A stretch of DNA of 64,000 nucleotides. Origin: Synechococcales cyanobacterium GL140_1_metabat_312. Its GTDB lineage: Bacteria; Cyanobacteriota; Cyanobacteriia; Leptolyngbyales; Leptolyngbyaceae. Shown one piece after another: positions 18,358 through 26,755 of the stretch. The stretch lies in NCBI GenBank assembly GCA_025351345.1, contig JANXWB010000055.1, positions 1 to 64,000 on the forward strand, in the 5' to 3' direction. Every line of letters begins with the position of its first letter. Positions within the stretch are counted from its first letter, which is position 1. The position numbers were made by a program, and so were the translations under genes. Under the pieces are notes generated by a model that had not been told where the DNA came from, searched no databases, and saw only the letters and a list, made by a program, of their open reading frames with translations.

Positions 18358-19332
18358 ATGAGAGACTTCAAAAAAATATTTAATACAATAAAGCGTGAAT
18401 CACGCATCAAAGAATGCTTTTTTAGTAATGACAATTGTTCTTCCAAAATAATTAAAGCTCATTCAATTCAAAATAATCGAATTCTTAATCAGCTCGCTGA
18501 AAATGGGCGTATCTTACAGCTTAAATTTTCAGATTCTAATGATCAATTTTTAATTATAGAAGAAGATGTTGGTAGAAAAATAGCCACAGTGTCTACAAAT
18601 TTTTGTGGGTTTCATGATTCAACTATCTTCAGTCCAGTTGAATCAAGAGATTATCGAAAAAATAATTGTGAACAAGAATTTCTGTTTGCTTATAGAGCTT
18701 TCGCAAAAGAATATCACGTAAAACGTGAATCCAAGAACTTCTATGAGGCTATGAGGCAATTCGACAATGGTAAATATGATCTACCTTCGATTGAGTATGT
18801 TCTCAAAGCAACTAATAATACCTTGAAGAAAATAGAAAAGGATAAAATAGGTTTCAACAAAGCCTTAATTGAATCAGATTTTGGAATAATAAGAACACAT
18901 ACCATAGAATTTTATGGATTTTATGGCGTGGCAGCTTCATCAACTTTTGCAATTGAATATGACCTTCGAGGAAATGAAATTAATAACTTATCAGATTTAG
19001 ATAAAGATTTAAAATTTGTTTTTTTAACTGTTATTCCACAAAAAAATAGGACATTTATCCTTATAAGTTTTCTGCGTAAAGACAAGAAGTTATTTTCTTT
19101 TATTCCCAATCAGATTATGAAGAAAAGTATTAAAGAACAAAAATTAATTATATCTAACCTACTTCTATCTCATGTTGAGAACTTAGTAATATCTCCAAAA
19201 TTGTGGAGAAAAATATTGCCAGAAGACCAAGATAAAATCAAGAATATGTTTCAGAGGAATGTCTATTCCTCCATGAATCATTTATCAAATATTAAAGAGA
19301 TTAATTTATTTATACAAATGAATGAAGATTGA
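18358..19332 (+). CDS. unknown protein with a Cys/His cluster, AT-rich, probably acquired
   Basis: 324 residues, no family recognised with certainty. The N-terminal 90 residues carry C20, C27, H35 (in IIKAHSIQNN), C83 and H86 (in NFCGFHDSTIF). This spacing suggests a zinc-binding treble-clef or HNH-like module. The rest is mixed alpha/beta with many K, N and I residues and no membrane segment. The gene is far richer in A+T than its neighbours and lacks CGATCG motifs, which points to horizontal transfer. It sits between YefM/YoeB and the MNT module in an accessory zone, so a defence or mobile-element role is possible but unproven. Confidence 0.6.
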   Translation: MRDFKKIFNTIKRESRIKECFFSNDNCSSKIIKAHSIQNNRILNQLAENGRILQLKFSDSNDQFLIIEEDVGRKIATVSTNFCGFHDSTIFSPVESRDYRKNNCEQEFLFAYRAFAKEYHVKRESKNFYEAMRQFDNGKYDLPSIEYVLKATNNTLKKIEKDKIGFNKALIESDFGIIRTHTIEFYGFYGVAASSTFAIEYDLRGNEINNLSDLDKDLKFVFLTVIPQKNRTFILISFLRKDKKLFSFIPNQIMKKSIKEQKLIISNLLLSHVENLVISPKLWRKILPEDQDKIKNMFQRNVYSSMNHLSNIKEINLFIQMNED

Positions 19333-19868
19333 TTCAGTATTACATTTCTGGTTTATGGCAGATCGCCTCTGCCCTCCACCTAAAAATCCTGATCTCAGCG
19401 ATCAATCACCTATTCCTGTAAAAATGCCTCACTTCAACTGAAGGAATCTTCAGCGATCGCCCTTGCCACGATCGAAGGCTGCGGAAGTTCTTCACTCATT
19501 ACTTGATATGTGATCGCCAGTGACTCTAATGCTTCAAGTCTATTCGTAACAGCTTCCTGCTAAATCTCTCTATAAAGTTTTAGCGTATCCCATGGGCTGA
19601 TGAGAGTTTTGCGATCGCCCTACCCTAAACCGCTGAGAGAATTCGACCGTCAGGTAGAGCGATCGGCTAATGGAGTTTTGCGATCGATTAGAGGAGTCGA
19701 TCGAAGCCACTAAACTCAAACAATCTGATTTGCTGAATGCTGTTATGTCGCGGGTGTAGCGATCACTATCAATCCAAGACCGATCGATCTAAGTAGTGTA
19801 AAAAGACTCACGCCAAAAGCTATTTAGGTAATACTAAAATCTAGGTGGCAATCCATTGAGGTGAAATC
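19333..19868. other. 536-bp region of gene debris
   Basis: No intact gene. It holds a minus-strand remnant at 19434-19614 and a plus-strand stretch ending near 19759 (LEESIEATKLKQSDLLNAV) that resembles the C-terminal helix of type I restriction specificity subunits but has no intact upstream part. It is rich in CGATCG palindromes, unlike the gene before it. Confidence 0.4.
19434..19614 (-). pseudogene. remnant of a small gene with internal stop
   Basis: A frame reading LISPWDTLKLYREI, then a TAG stop at 19560-19562, then QEAVTNRLEALESLAITYQV and further to a stop at 19434. The reading sense on both sides of the stop and the amphipathic pattern suggest a former antitoxin-like gene. Family unknown. 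Confidence 0.3.
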
Positions 19869-20162
19869 ATGACTCTTGACGACTTGACCCCAGCCATAGA
19901 AGAAGAAATTAAGACGATCGCTGCTCAACATGGTGCCTTTAATGTACGAGTATTCGGATCCGTTGCGAAAGGAGAAGCCACCCCAAATAGCAATCTAGAT
20001 CTACTCGTTGATTATGACTTAGACAAAATAAGTCCTTGGTTTCCGGTCCGACTGATTCGAGATATCGAAAACTTACTTAACATCAAAGTCGATATTGTAA
20101 CCAGTGAGGGACTAAAACCTAGAATTCGCAACGAGATTTTGCAGGAGGCTCGAACCTTGTGA
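19869..20162 (+). CDS. MNT-domain nucleotidyltransferase (MntA-type antitoxin)
   Basis: 97 residues of the minimal nucleotidyltransferase family. RVFGSVAKGEATPNSNLDLLVDY carries the GSx10(S/N)xLD motif; the usual SDLD is NLD here, with one aspartate retained before LLVD. In MntA/HepT modules the antitoxin AMPylates or otherwise blocks a HEPN ribonuclease toxin. The partner frame follows with a 4-bp overlap but is truncated, so the module is probably inactive or the antitoxin is orphaned. Confidence 0.88.
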   Translation: MTLDDLTPAIEEEIKTIAAQHGAFNVRVFGSVAKGEATPNSNLDLLVDYDLDKISPWFPVRLIRDIENLLNIKVDIVTSEGLKPRIRNEILQEARTL

Positions 20163-20293
20163 GAAACGATCGAGAAAGAATGCAAGACATCCAGGAAGCC
20201 ATCAATAAAATTGAAAAATATGCAATTCGAGGAAGAGAAGAATTCCTAGCCAACGAACTAATACAAAGTTGGATACTCCTGCAACGCCGCTAG
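20159..20293 (+). pseudogene. truncated HepT (HEPN, DUF86) toxin
   Basis: A GTG start overlaps the end of the MNT gene. The 44 codons (MRNDRERMQDIQEAINKIEK, then EEFLANELIQSWI) match the N-terminus of DUF86/HepT toxins, which are normally about 110-140 residues. The frame then ends at TAG after QRR, and the catalytic RxxxxxH region is absent. The downstream DNA does not continue the family in any frame I could read, so the 3' part is deleted. Confidence 0.75.
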
Positions 20294-20299
20294 CTGCTC

Positions 20300-20338
20300 T
20301 AGGAAAACCTCGATCGAGACTATGGTCGGGGCCGATCG
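20300..20338. repeat. short repeat, copy 1
   Basis: AGGAAAACCTCGATCGA followed after a short gap by GCCGATCG. A second copy lies at 21132-21170, on the other side of the two hypothetical genes 20352-21079. Confidence 0.5.
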
Positions 20339-20351
20339 TTATTGCTCCAAC

Positions 20352-20735
20352 TTATTCTGCAACTGCCACAACATAAGGCGATCGTAAATCAATCACCCAA
20401 TTTTCATCGACTACTTCCAGATCCTCATTCAAAACCAGCAGTAACTGACCAATACTTTCCTTTGAGCCGGAGTCAGTGATCGTCAATTCATACTTCAATT
20501 GGAGCCATCGACTTGCGGCGCTAGAATTCATCCCCAACGATCGACTAATCAATTCGGGCTGAGGTGCAGTTGTAAAGCGAATACTTTCGTAAGGGCGATC
20601 GTCCTCATCCCAATATCCCTGGATTTCAAAATCACAAGCAATCAAATGCGAGCGGGCTATTTCGTAGGGATCGATATGTTCTAACGCTTGGCTCACATTT
20701 TGCCAAACTGAATGGGCCTTAAGAGTGATCGTCAT
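20352..20735 (-). CDS. hypothetical protein
   Basis: 127 residues, soluble, no recognised domain. It starts MTITLKAHSVWQNVSQALEH and contains an acidic middle (YWDEDDRPYES). Translation looks protein-like through its length. It follows the gene at 20750 with a 14-bp gap and is probably cotranscribed with it. Its place in an accessory zone next to toxin-antitoxin remnants suggests an accessory gene. Confidence 0.6.
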   Translation of the reverse strand: MTITLKAHSVWQNVSQALEHIDPYEIARSHLIACDFEIQGYWDEDDRPYESIRFTTAPQPELISRSLGMNSSAASRWLQLKYELTITDSGSKESIGQLLLVLNEDLEVVDENWVIDLRSPYVVAVAE

Positions 20736-20749
20736 ACAATCTACCTCAC

Positions 20750-21079
20750 CTAGTGATTCGTCATCTTACCTGGAAACTCAAGCCTTCCTTCTACCATTGT
20801 GCCGTGAAATCGACGATCGCCCCCTTTCCCTAACACCTTAGATTTAAAATCATACCCAGGCTCTTCCGACGGTACGAGTCCAATGCTCCCCTTCGGCGAA
20901 ACAAACCCCTTACGAATTGCCCGAAGATGCTTTCCTAGAGGATCATAAAGAAGCCCAAGCCGAACCTGATTGTAGCGGAAGGAGACCCGTCCATTCCCCG
21001 AAAAAGAATAGATAATACCGTCATCAACCTCCTGCCAGCGAAGCGGCAAGTCTTGAGCTTCTGTAATTGATTTATCCAT
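20750..21079 (-). CDS. hypothetical protein
   Basis: 109 residues, no recognised family. Beta-rich, with GIIYSFSGNGRVSFRYNQVRLG and RAIRKGFVSPKGSIGLVPS. It lies immediately upstream of the gene at 20352 on the same strand; the two look like an operon of unknown role. Confidence 0.55.
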   Translation of the reverse strand: MDKSITEAQDLPLRWQEVDDGIIYSFSGNGRVSFRYNQVRLGLLYDPLGKHLRAIRKGFVSPKGSIGLVPSEEPGYDFKSKVLGKGGDRRFHGTMVEGRLEFPGKMTNH

Positions 21080-21131
21080 ATCGTCAACTTTCAGGATGAA
21101 TCACAGGATGAATCAATTGTATGGCTACTTC

Positions 21132-21170
21132 AGGAAAACCTCGATCGAAAATATTGGGCCGATCGATTCT
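21132..21170. repeat. short repeat, copy 2
   Basis: Same motif and orientation as 20300-20338, so the two hypothetical genes between them are flanked by short direct repeats. Confidence 0.5.
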
Positions 21171-21205
21171 TCATTCCAGAACAAACGGCCCTCATTGAAT
21201 CGCCC

Positions 21206-21421
21206 TCACCATCCCACCGGATCAAACACGATCGTACAATCCCAATCCGAATTCACTCGTTTCACCGATCGTACATACTCCTCCGCCTGATTACGTTTGC
21301 GAAATCTCGCCAGAACCGATCGCTGACAATCTGGCAACAATCGAATGACCGACCAAGGAAATAGCCTCGCACGATAGACTGAGCCTGCCGCATCCGGCAA
21401 CTCCGCTGGTATCATATCCAT
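21206..21421 (-). CDS. small hypothetical cyanobacterial protein
   Basis: 71 residues. WSVIRLLPDCQRSVLARF followed by RKRNQAEEYVRSVKR and CTIVFDP has the pattern of a compact alpha/beta domain seen in small uncharacterised cyanobacterial proteins. No function is known. Confidence 0.5.
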   Translation of the reverse strand: MDMIPAELPDAAGSVYRARLFPWSVIRLLPDCQRSVLARFRKRNQAEEYVRSVKRVNSDWDCTIVFDPVGW

Positions 21422-21501
21422 ACCTCATGAATTGTGGGGAACGATCGCCTTGATGTTTTCCAGGCAAGAGGCGATCGCAAAATTCAATGACAGATGTAGC
21501 T

Positions 21502-21552
21502 TGACTAGATCTAGTCACTCAATAACATTCATTAAATGACGAGATCTAGTCA
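21502..21552. promoter_or_regulatory. pair of palindromic operator candidates
   Basis: TGACTAGATCTAGTCA (21502-21517) is a perfect 16-bp palindrome. TGACGAGATCTAGTCA (21537-21552) is the same site with one mismatch, 35 bp away. The second ends 9 bp before the ATG of the XRE regulator at 21562. The arrangement is that of an autoregulatory operator pair; on length grounds the sites could also serve the divergent gene at 21421. Confidence 0.7.
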
Positions 21553-21561
21553 TTGTCAAGC

Positions 21562-21774
21562 ATGGGTTTAGTTCGGTTAAAAATTCGTGAGCTAGCAGAA
21601 CATCGGGGATGGAGCCTGCGGGAAGTATCCGATCGTTCTGGTGTTGTATACAGCACGTTACGAACCTATGCACGATCATCCGGTATGGCGATGGTCGATG
21701 CGACGGCATTGCTTAAATTGGCGCGGGCGTTTGAGGTGGCGATCGAGGATTTGATTGAAGTGGTTGAAGAGTAG
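21562..21774 (+). CDS. XRE/Cro-type helix-turn-helix regulator
   Basis: 70 residues, essentially one HTH_3/HTH_26-like domain: LAEHRGWSLREVSDRSGVVY forms the first helices and the recognition helix, then LKLARAFEVAIEDLIEV. The ATG at 21562 is preferred to a TTG three codons earlier. Two near-identical palindromes lie immediately upstream. It may be an orphan antitoxin or a phage-type regulator. Confidence 0.85.
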   Translation: MGLVRLKIRELAEHRGWSLREVSDRSGVVYSTLRTYARSSGMAMVDATALLKLARAFEVAIEDLIEVVEE

Positions 21775-21861
21775 AAGAGGGACGATCGGCTCCTGTAGAT
21801 TTACAGCGGAAACCGTAAACAACTTTTGTAAATAGATTATTCTAGAAAAATTTAGCGCTGA

Positions 21862-22488
21862 CTACACACCATCAAGTGAATTGCGTTTGGCCACGATCGC
21901 AACCCAAGATTGTTGGCTTTTTGGTAATCCTGGTGGACGATAGTAATGATGATCGACTGTAAAACCTACATTTTCAAGACAAGGCAACATTGTCTCGTAC
22001 TCCCAAAAAGAAGTATACCGATCGCCCGTCATCCTCGACTCAAACCCTTCCCCTGTGCCCCGTGCTAAGGACATCACGATCGCCCCACCCACCACTAAAC
22101 AATCATATAAATTCCGCAATACATTCACCATAGAAGCTTGCGGCACATGAATCAACGACGCATTCGCAAATACACCATCGAAATATTGATTTGGTAAATT
22201 CAAATTCAGAAAATTCTGTTGCCAAACCTCACAGCCTGTTATTTGTTTTGCCATTTCCACAAATGCCGGAGTCGCATCCAGTCCGATCGCCTCATACCCC
22301 AATGTTTTAAACGCCATCAGATCCCGCCCAGGCCCACAACCAAAGTCCAGAATGCGTCCGGGATTCTTTGGCATTGCAGAAATCAACGCATTGCGATTTT
22401 GAGAAACATCATGATTCCAAGTGCCAATGCGAAAGCTTTCTGCGGTGGCTTGGTATTCTGAAATAGTGATTTGTTCAAGAGATTGCAT
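21862..22488 (-). CDS. class I SAM-dependent methyltransferase
   Basis: 208 residues. Motif I is RILDFGCGPGRDLMAFKTLG, followed by AIGLDATPAFVEMAKQ and FDGVFANASLIHVP (motif post-II/III). It is a soluble, small-molecule-type methyltransferase (Methyltransf_11/25). The substrate is unknown. It lies 38 bp downstream of glyQ on the same strand. Confidence 0.88.
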   Translation of the reverse strand: MQSLEQITISEYQATAESFRIGTWNHDVSQNRNALISAMPKNPGRILDFGCGPGRDLMAFKTLGYEAIGLDATPAFVEMAKQITGCEVWQQNFLNLNLPNQYFDGVFANASLIHVPQASMVNVLRNLYDCLVVGGAIVMSLARGTGEGFESRMTGDRYTSFWEYETMLPCLENVGFTVDHHYYRPPGLPKSQQSWVAIVAKRNSLDGV

Positions 22489-22526
22489 AGCGCGATCGAT
22501 CCAAATGTATATTAATAATCAATTCA

Positions 22527-23405
22527 CTATTTAGCAACTTTATTCAACAATGGAAATCCCATCGCTTCCCGCTTTTTAAGATGCGCCGTAGCCACTTGTT
22601 TAGATAGATTTCGGGCACGGCCAATGTAGCGCGTCCGTTCTGTGACTGAAATTACGCCTCGGGCATCTAATAAATTGAAAGTATGAGAACATTTCAGCAC
22701 ATAGCCAAAGGCCGGAAGGACTAATTCACGCTCCATCAATCGCAGCGCTTCTTTTTCATATAAATCAAATAGATTAAACAACAATGCTGAATCTGAGGCT
22801 TCAAAGTTATAAGTACATTCTTCAATCTCACCTTGCAAATGAACATCACCGTAAGTCAATGCATCATTCCATTGAATATCAAAGATTGACTCCACACTTT
22901 GCAAATACATCGTCAGCCGTTCCAAACCATAGGTAATTTCCACAGATACAGGTTTGCAATCAATGCCGCCACACTGTTGAAAATAAGTGAACTGCGTCAC
23001 CTCCATGCCATCAAGCCAAACTTCCCAACCCACACCCCAAGCGCCCACAGCCGCATCTTCCCAGTTGTCTTCCACAAACCGAATATCATGATCCTCCGGT
23101 TGAATGCCCAAGGCTCGCAGTGAATCTAGGTAAGTTTCTTGAATATTTTCCGGCGACGGTTTGATTAAGACCTGATATTGATAGTAATGCTGGGTGCGGT
23201 TTGGGTTCTCACCGTAGCGCCCGTCTCCCGGACGACGACAAGGCTCAGGATAGGCAACAGACCAGGGTTCAGGACCGATCGCCCGTAGGAAAGTGTGGGG
23301 ACTCTTGGTGCCTGCGCCTTTTTCGGTATCGTAGGGCTGAACAATCAGACAGCCCCGATCGCTCCAAAATTGATTCAATGTGGCAATGACGGACTGAAAA
23401 TTCAC
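22527..23405 (-). CDS. glyQ: glycyl-tRNA synthetase alpha subunit
   Basis: 292 residues, the expected length for GlyQ. It begins [18 protein letters not shown] and carries [21 protein letters not shown] (class II motif 2 region) and [15 protein letters not shown]. With GlyS (not in the window) it forms the alpha2beta2 enzyme that charges tRNA-Gly. Genes for the two subunits are usually separate in cyanobacteria. Confidence 0.97.
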   Translation of the reverse strand: MNFQSVIATLNQFWSDRGCLIVQPYDTEKGAGTKSPHTFLRAIGPEPWSVAYPEPCRRPGDGRYGENPNRTQHYYQYQVLIKPSPENIQETYLDSLRALGIQPEDHDIRFVEDNWEDAAVGAWGVGWEVWLDGMEVTQFTYFQQCGGIDCKPVSVEITYGLERLTMYLQSVESIFDIQWNDALTYGDVHLQGEIEECTYNFEASDSALLFNLFDLYEKEALRLMERELVLPAFGYVLKCSHTFNLLDARGVISVTERTRYIGRARNLSKQVATAHLKKREAMGFPLLNKVAK

Positions 23406-23719
23406 CGAAAAGCTCCCGAAGCACTACTGGAAATCTGTGTTTTCTCTATTGTGCGGCATAGCGGTGATGAATTAGAGCCGTTGTCAAAATTTGGTTGAGT
23501 GTAAACCTTAATAGTTCTTAAATCATTTTTCTAAGACAAAGCGCGCGCAGTACTAAGCTAAGATTTTCGTAACCTGCTCTACATGACCTGTCCATCGTTT
23601 TTGATAGTACTTGAATTATTTTTTTGATTCAGGGAACTATATTAATATTCGATCGTCGTAAGCTGTCTGAGCGGTCACCCAAGCCTGACATCATTCATTC
23701 AACATTTGAGAAGCATTTT
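23406..23719. other. divergent intergenic region glyQ / porin
   Basis: 314 bp that must hold promoters for both genes. The track-like open frame that extends the porin upstream to 23624 is not needed; the stretch reads as noncoding. No convincing Fur or other operator was identified. Confidence 0.5.
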
Positions 23720-25381
23720 ATGAACTCCCTATCTATCCATCCTTGGCGATGGGTTGTTTTGAGCAGCGTGCTCTTAACGGGCTATTTATCGATTCCAGCC
23801 CAAGCGAGCGAAATACCTCAAGACGGATTTCAGACAAACTCCGCTACAACTTTAGAGACGATCGCGAATCTTGAACCCGATCAGTCGATCGATACCGCCA
23901 CAATTGATGCTGTTACATCGGTATCTCAACTCTCAGATGTTAAGCCCACAGATTGGGCATTTCAAGCTCTTCAATCCCTAGTTGAGCGCTATGGTTGTAT
24001 CGCGGGCTACCCAGATAAAACCTTTCGGGGAAACCGGGCAATAACTCGCTATGAGTTTGCGGCAGGTCTGAATTCCTGTATGGATCGAATCAATGATTTG
24101 ATTTCCTCTACAACTGGCACGGCTAAAAAAGAAGATCTGGAAAGTTTACGAAAACTTCAAGAACAATTTTCCGCTGAACTCTCCACGTTGCGCGGTCGGG
24201 TTGATAATCTCGAAACTAAAACGGCAACTCTAGAAAAACAACAATTCTCCACGACGACTAAACTCAATGGTCAAGTGATTCTCGGATTGCAAGGGCGCTC
24301 TAGGAATAATGCGGCATTTTTCCCGACGAATGGTCCTGCAACGACTCCTGATCCGGGTACTAATGTGACCCTTGGCTATAGCTCCAATCTTAGTTTGACT
24401 ACCGCGTTTAGTCCGACTAGCCTCTTGCTTGTTGGGTTGCAAGCCGGGAATTTGACTACTGCTCCTTCTCTTAATAACGATGTGCGGTTGTCCTATGAAA
24501 GTAATACGGGCAACAATTTATTCATCAGTGATCTTACTTACCGCCAACTCTTAAGCCGTAACATTGCGGTTATTGTCGGGGCAGAAGGGTTGAATGCCAT
24601 TAATGTCTTCCGAGGGGCAAATCGGGTAGAAAGTGCGGGTGCGGGTCCAATTTCGGCCCTCGCACAACGTAATCCGATCGTCGGGATCGGGGCCGGAAGT
24701 GCGGGAGCTGGTTTTGACTGGCAAATTATGCCGCGTATTAGTTTGCAAGGGGTCTATTCAGCAGGTAATGCGAATTCTCCAAATTCCGGTGCTGGATTAT
24801 TCAATGGCCCTCACAGTATGGGCGCACAGCTTACTTTTGCTCCGACGCAATCAATCGATTTAGCATTGCAATATGTTAATGCCTACAGTCCGACGGGGGA
24901 CTTGGGCACGGGAATCGGGGATTCTCAAGTAGTAGGAGACGGTCCAATTAATACAAATGCCGTTGGACTATCAGCATCTTGGCGGATGAATCCCCGCGTG
25001 ACACTGGGCGGATGGACCGGGTTGACTCGATCGACGCTTCCTGGTGTTTCTGGCGGTGTTGATACGTTCAACTGGATGACCTATGTGAACTTGCCCGATT
25101 TTGGGGGCCGAGGCAACTTAGCAGGTCTCTATGTGGGTCAGCCCCCGCGCATTACCTCTAGTGATTTGCCTTCGGGACAAAATTTACCCGATTTATTGCG
25201 AGGCGGTCTTGGGTTGCCGGGTGGTCAAGAGAAGGCGACCACGCACATTGAGGCGTTTTATCGGATGCAGGTTAGCGATAATATTTCCGTTACTCCCGGT
25301 GTAATGGTGATCCTTAACCCTGCCAATTCTAATAGTGACACAATTACAGTTGGTGCAATCCGAACGACGTTTACGTTCTAG
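23720..25381 (+). CDS. SLH-domain iron uptake porin (OprB/So-type)
   Basis: 553 residues from the ATG at 23720. The signal peptide is MNSLSIHPWRWVVLSSVLLT, ending PAQASE. An SLH domain (VSQLSDVKPTDWAFQALQSL to ITRYEFAAGLNSCMDRI) binds the peptidoglycan-linked polymer. A coiled coil (EDLESLRKLQEQFSAEL) is followed by a beta-barrel ending in TIRTTFTF-like aromatic residues (GAIRTTFTF). This is the major cyanobacterial outer membrane porin architecture, used for uptake of iron and small inorganic ions. The downstream secreted protein gene starts 70 bp later. Confidence 0.92.
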   Translation: MNSLSIHPWRWVVLSSVLLTGYLSIPAQASEIPQDGFQTNSATTLETIANLEPDQSIDTATIDAVTSVSQLSDVKPTDWAFQALQSLVERYGCIAGYPDKTFRGNRAITRYEFAAGLNSCMDRINDLISSTTGTAKKEDLESLRKLQEQFSAELSTLRGRVDNLETKTATLEKQQFSTTTKLNGQVILGLQGRSRNNAAFFPTNGPATTPDPGTNVTLGYSSNLSLTTAFSPTSLLLVGLQAGNLTTAPSLNNDVRLSYESNTGNNLFISDLTYRQLLSRNIAVIVGAEGLNAINVFRGANRVESAGAGPISALAQRNPIVGIGAGSAGAGFDWQIMPRISLQGVYSAGNANSPNSGAGLFNGPHSMGAQLTFAPTQSIDLALQYVNAYSPTGDLGTGIGDSQVVGDGPINTNAVGLSASWRMNPRVTLGGWTGLTRSTLPGVSGGVDTFNWMTYVNLPDFGGRGNLAGLYVGQPPRITSSDLPSGQNLPDLLRGGLGLPGGQEKATTHIEAFYRMQVSDNISVTPGVMVILNPANSNSDTITVGAIRTTFTF

Positions 25382-25451
25382 CGCCTCTTATAGCGACTCA
25401 ATCTTATTGCATTACGTTGTTGTACTACTCATTTTTAGGAATAGAACTGAT

Positions 25452-26672
25452 ATGAAATTCTGGACTTTTGGAATAACTGCGTTCACGTTGCTTTTGGCAA
25501 GTGCGATCGCTCCCGCTGCACAAGCACAAGTTAAGATTACGGGTGGTAATGGCACGATCGTCAATGGCAACATTTTTGTGCCGACGACGGGACGGTTCAT
25601 CAGTCCGGCTGGTTCGCCCGATCGTGGCACTGTGGAAAAGAGCCTAGTCTATGGCGATAAGGCGGCATACGAAGGAGTTCTGATCAAGACGGAGTTGGGG
25701 AATCTTCCAACGAATCTCTTATTTCGGGCGAATCTAGTCCCGACTTTTGACACGACTGCTGGTCAGGCTCCGATCGTTGGAACTAAGGGAGAAGTGAATG
25801 GATTAGTTTCCTTTAAAGCACTCACCAAAAGCGGTCGTCCTGCCTTTTATAACAATATTCCAACAAAGCTCAATGTTGAACTGACCAACGTTCCCGCCTC
25901 TAGTAGTTCTGTTCTCACCACGGAATGGAATGCATTTGATTATCGCCTCACTGAAATTGGAGTGGGTTCGACGCCTTCTACCACAACGGTCGTAACTCGT
26001 GAAACTGATGTACGGCTCTTGCAATATCAAGACAAGGGGAAGAAGCCGATCGATCAGACGGTATTGGGGAATAGTATTCCAGCGAGTGCCTATGTTGTGA
26101 AGCGCGATGGCATAAGCTACAGCGGTGAAATTAAGTTTGACATTAATTCTGGAGTCTTTGGTGATGGCACTATCAGTAGTGCAAAACTTATAGAGGTCTT
26201 GACCAATCCAACAACCCCACCGACTAATCCAACAAATAATCCAACAACTCCACCCACTAATCCAACAAACAATCCCACTCCAAATCCCACAACCGAAACG
26301 CCGAGTACAAAGCCGATCGTTATCGGAGTCTTACCTGTAATTATCACGACTCCTAAAGGTGGTGATACGACTTGGTATACGATTCCTGTCACGGTTTATT
26401 CACCGATGTTAAAAAAGGATGTCAAGATCATTGTTCGCGGTAAAAAGGTCAAGCTAGACGATCGGGATTCTGACGATCGCAAGCCCAAAGATAAAAAGGT
26501 CAAAGATCAGAAATCTAAAGATAAGGAATCCGACGAAAAAATTGTTCTTGATCCAGAACAAGTGGTCTATGTCGATAATACGACGCAAAAAACCTACGTT
26601 ACCGTTGGTTTACCAAGTCGAGTCTTCCCAAATTTCATGGGGCTTGAAGAAGTTGATCTGAAGAAAGACTAA
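25452..26672 (+). CDS. secreted repeat-containing protein of unknown function
   Basis: 406 residues from the ATG at 25452 with a clear signal peptide (FTLLLASAIAPAAQAQ). A beta-rich domain (about 25-245) is followed by an asparagine/proline/threonine linker made of repeats of the type NPTTPPTNPTNNPTTPP, then a short beta domain and a lysine/aspartate-rich segment (KDKKVKDQKSKDKES). No family is recognised. It follows the porin gene and is probably cotranscribed, and a terminator lies directly downstream, so it may be an envelope partner of the porin. Confidence 0.7.
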   Translation: MKFWTFGITAFTLLLASAIAPAAQAQVKITGGNGTIVNGNIFVPTTGRFISPAGSPDRGTVEKSLVYGDKAAYEGVLIKTELGNLPTNLLFRANLVPTFDTTAGQAPIVGTKGEVNGLVSFKALTKSGRPAFYNNIPTKLNVELTNVPASSSSVLTTEWNAFDYRLTEIGVGSTPSTTTVVTRETDVRLLQYQDKGKKPIDQTVLGNSIPASAYVVKRDGISYSGEIKFDINSGVFGDGTISSAKLIEVLTNPTTPPTNPTNNPTTPPTNPTNNPTPNPTTETPSTKPIVIGVLPVIITTPKGGDTTWYTIPVTVYSPMLKKDVKIIVRGKKVKLDDRDSDDRKPKDKKVKDQKSKDKESDEKIVLDPEQVVYVDNTTQKTYVTVGLPSRVFPNFMGLEEVDLKKD

Positions 26673-26708
26673 TTCTTAAATTCTCGTCTACTCTTCACCA
26701 GAACATCA

Positions 26709-26749
26709 AGCCCGATCGCTCTCTAACCCAGTACGATCGGGCTTTTTTA
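26709..26749. terminator. bidirectional rho-independent terminator
   Basis: AGCCCGATCG (26709-26718) pairs with CGATCGGGCT (26734-26743), then six Ts. It separates convergent genes ending at 26672 and 26756. Confidence 0.85.
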
Positions 26750-26755
26750 TCAACT

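Noticed and set aside
19680-19759. C-terminal fragment resembling a type I restriction specificity subunit
   Set aside because: Only about 25 residues match by eye and there is no hsdM, hsdR or upstream hsdS sequence.
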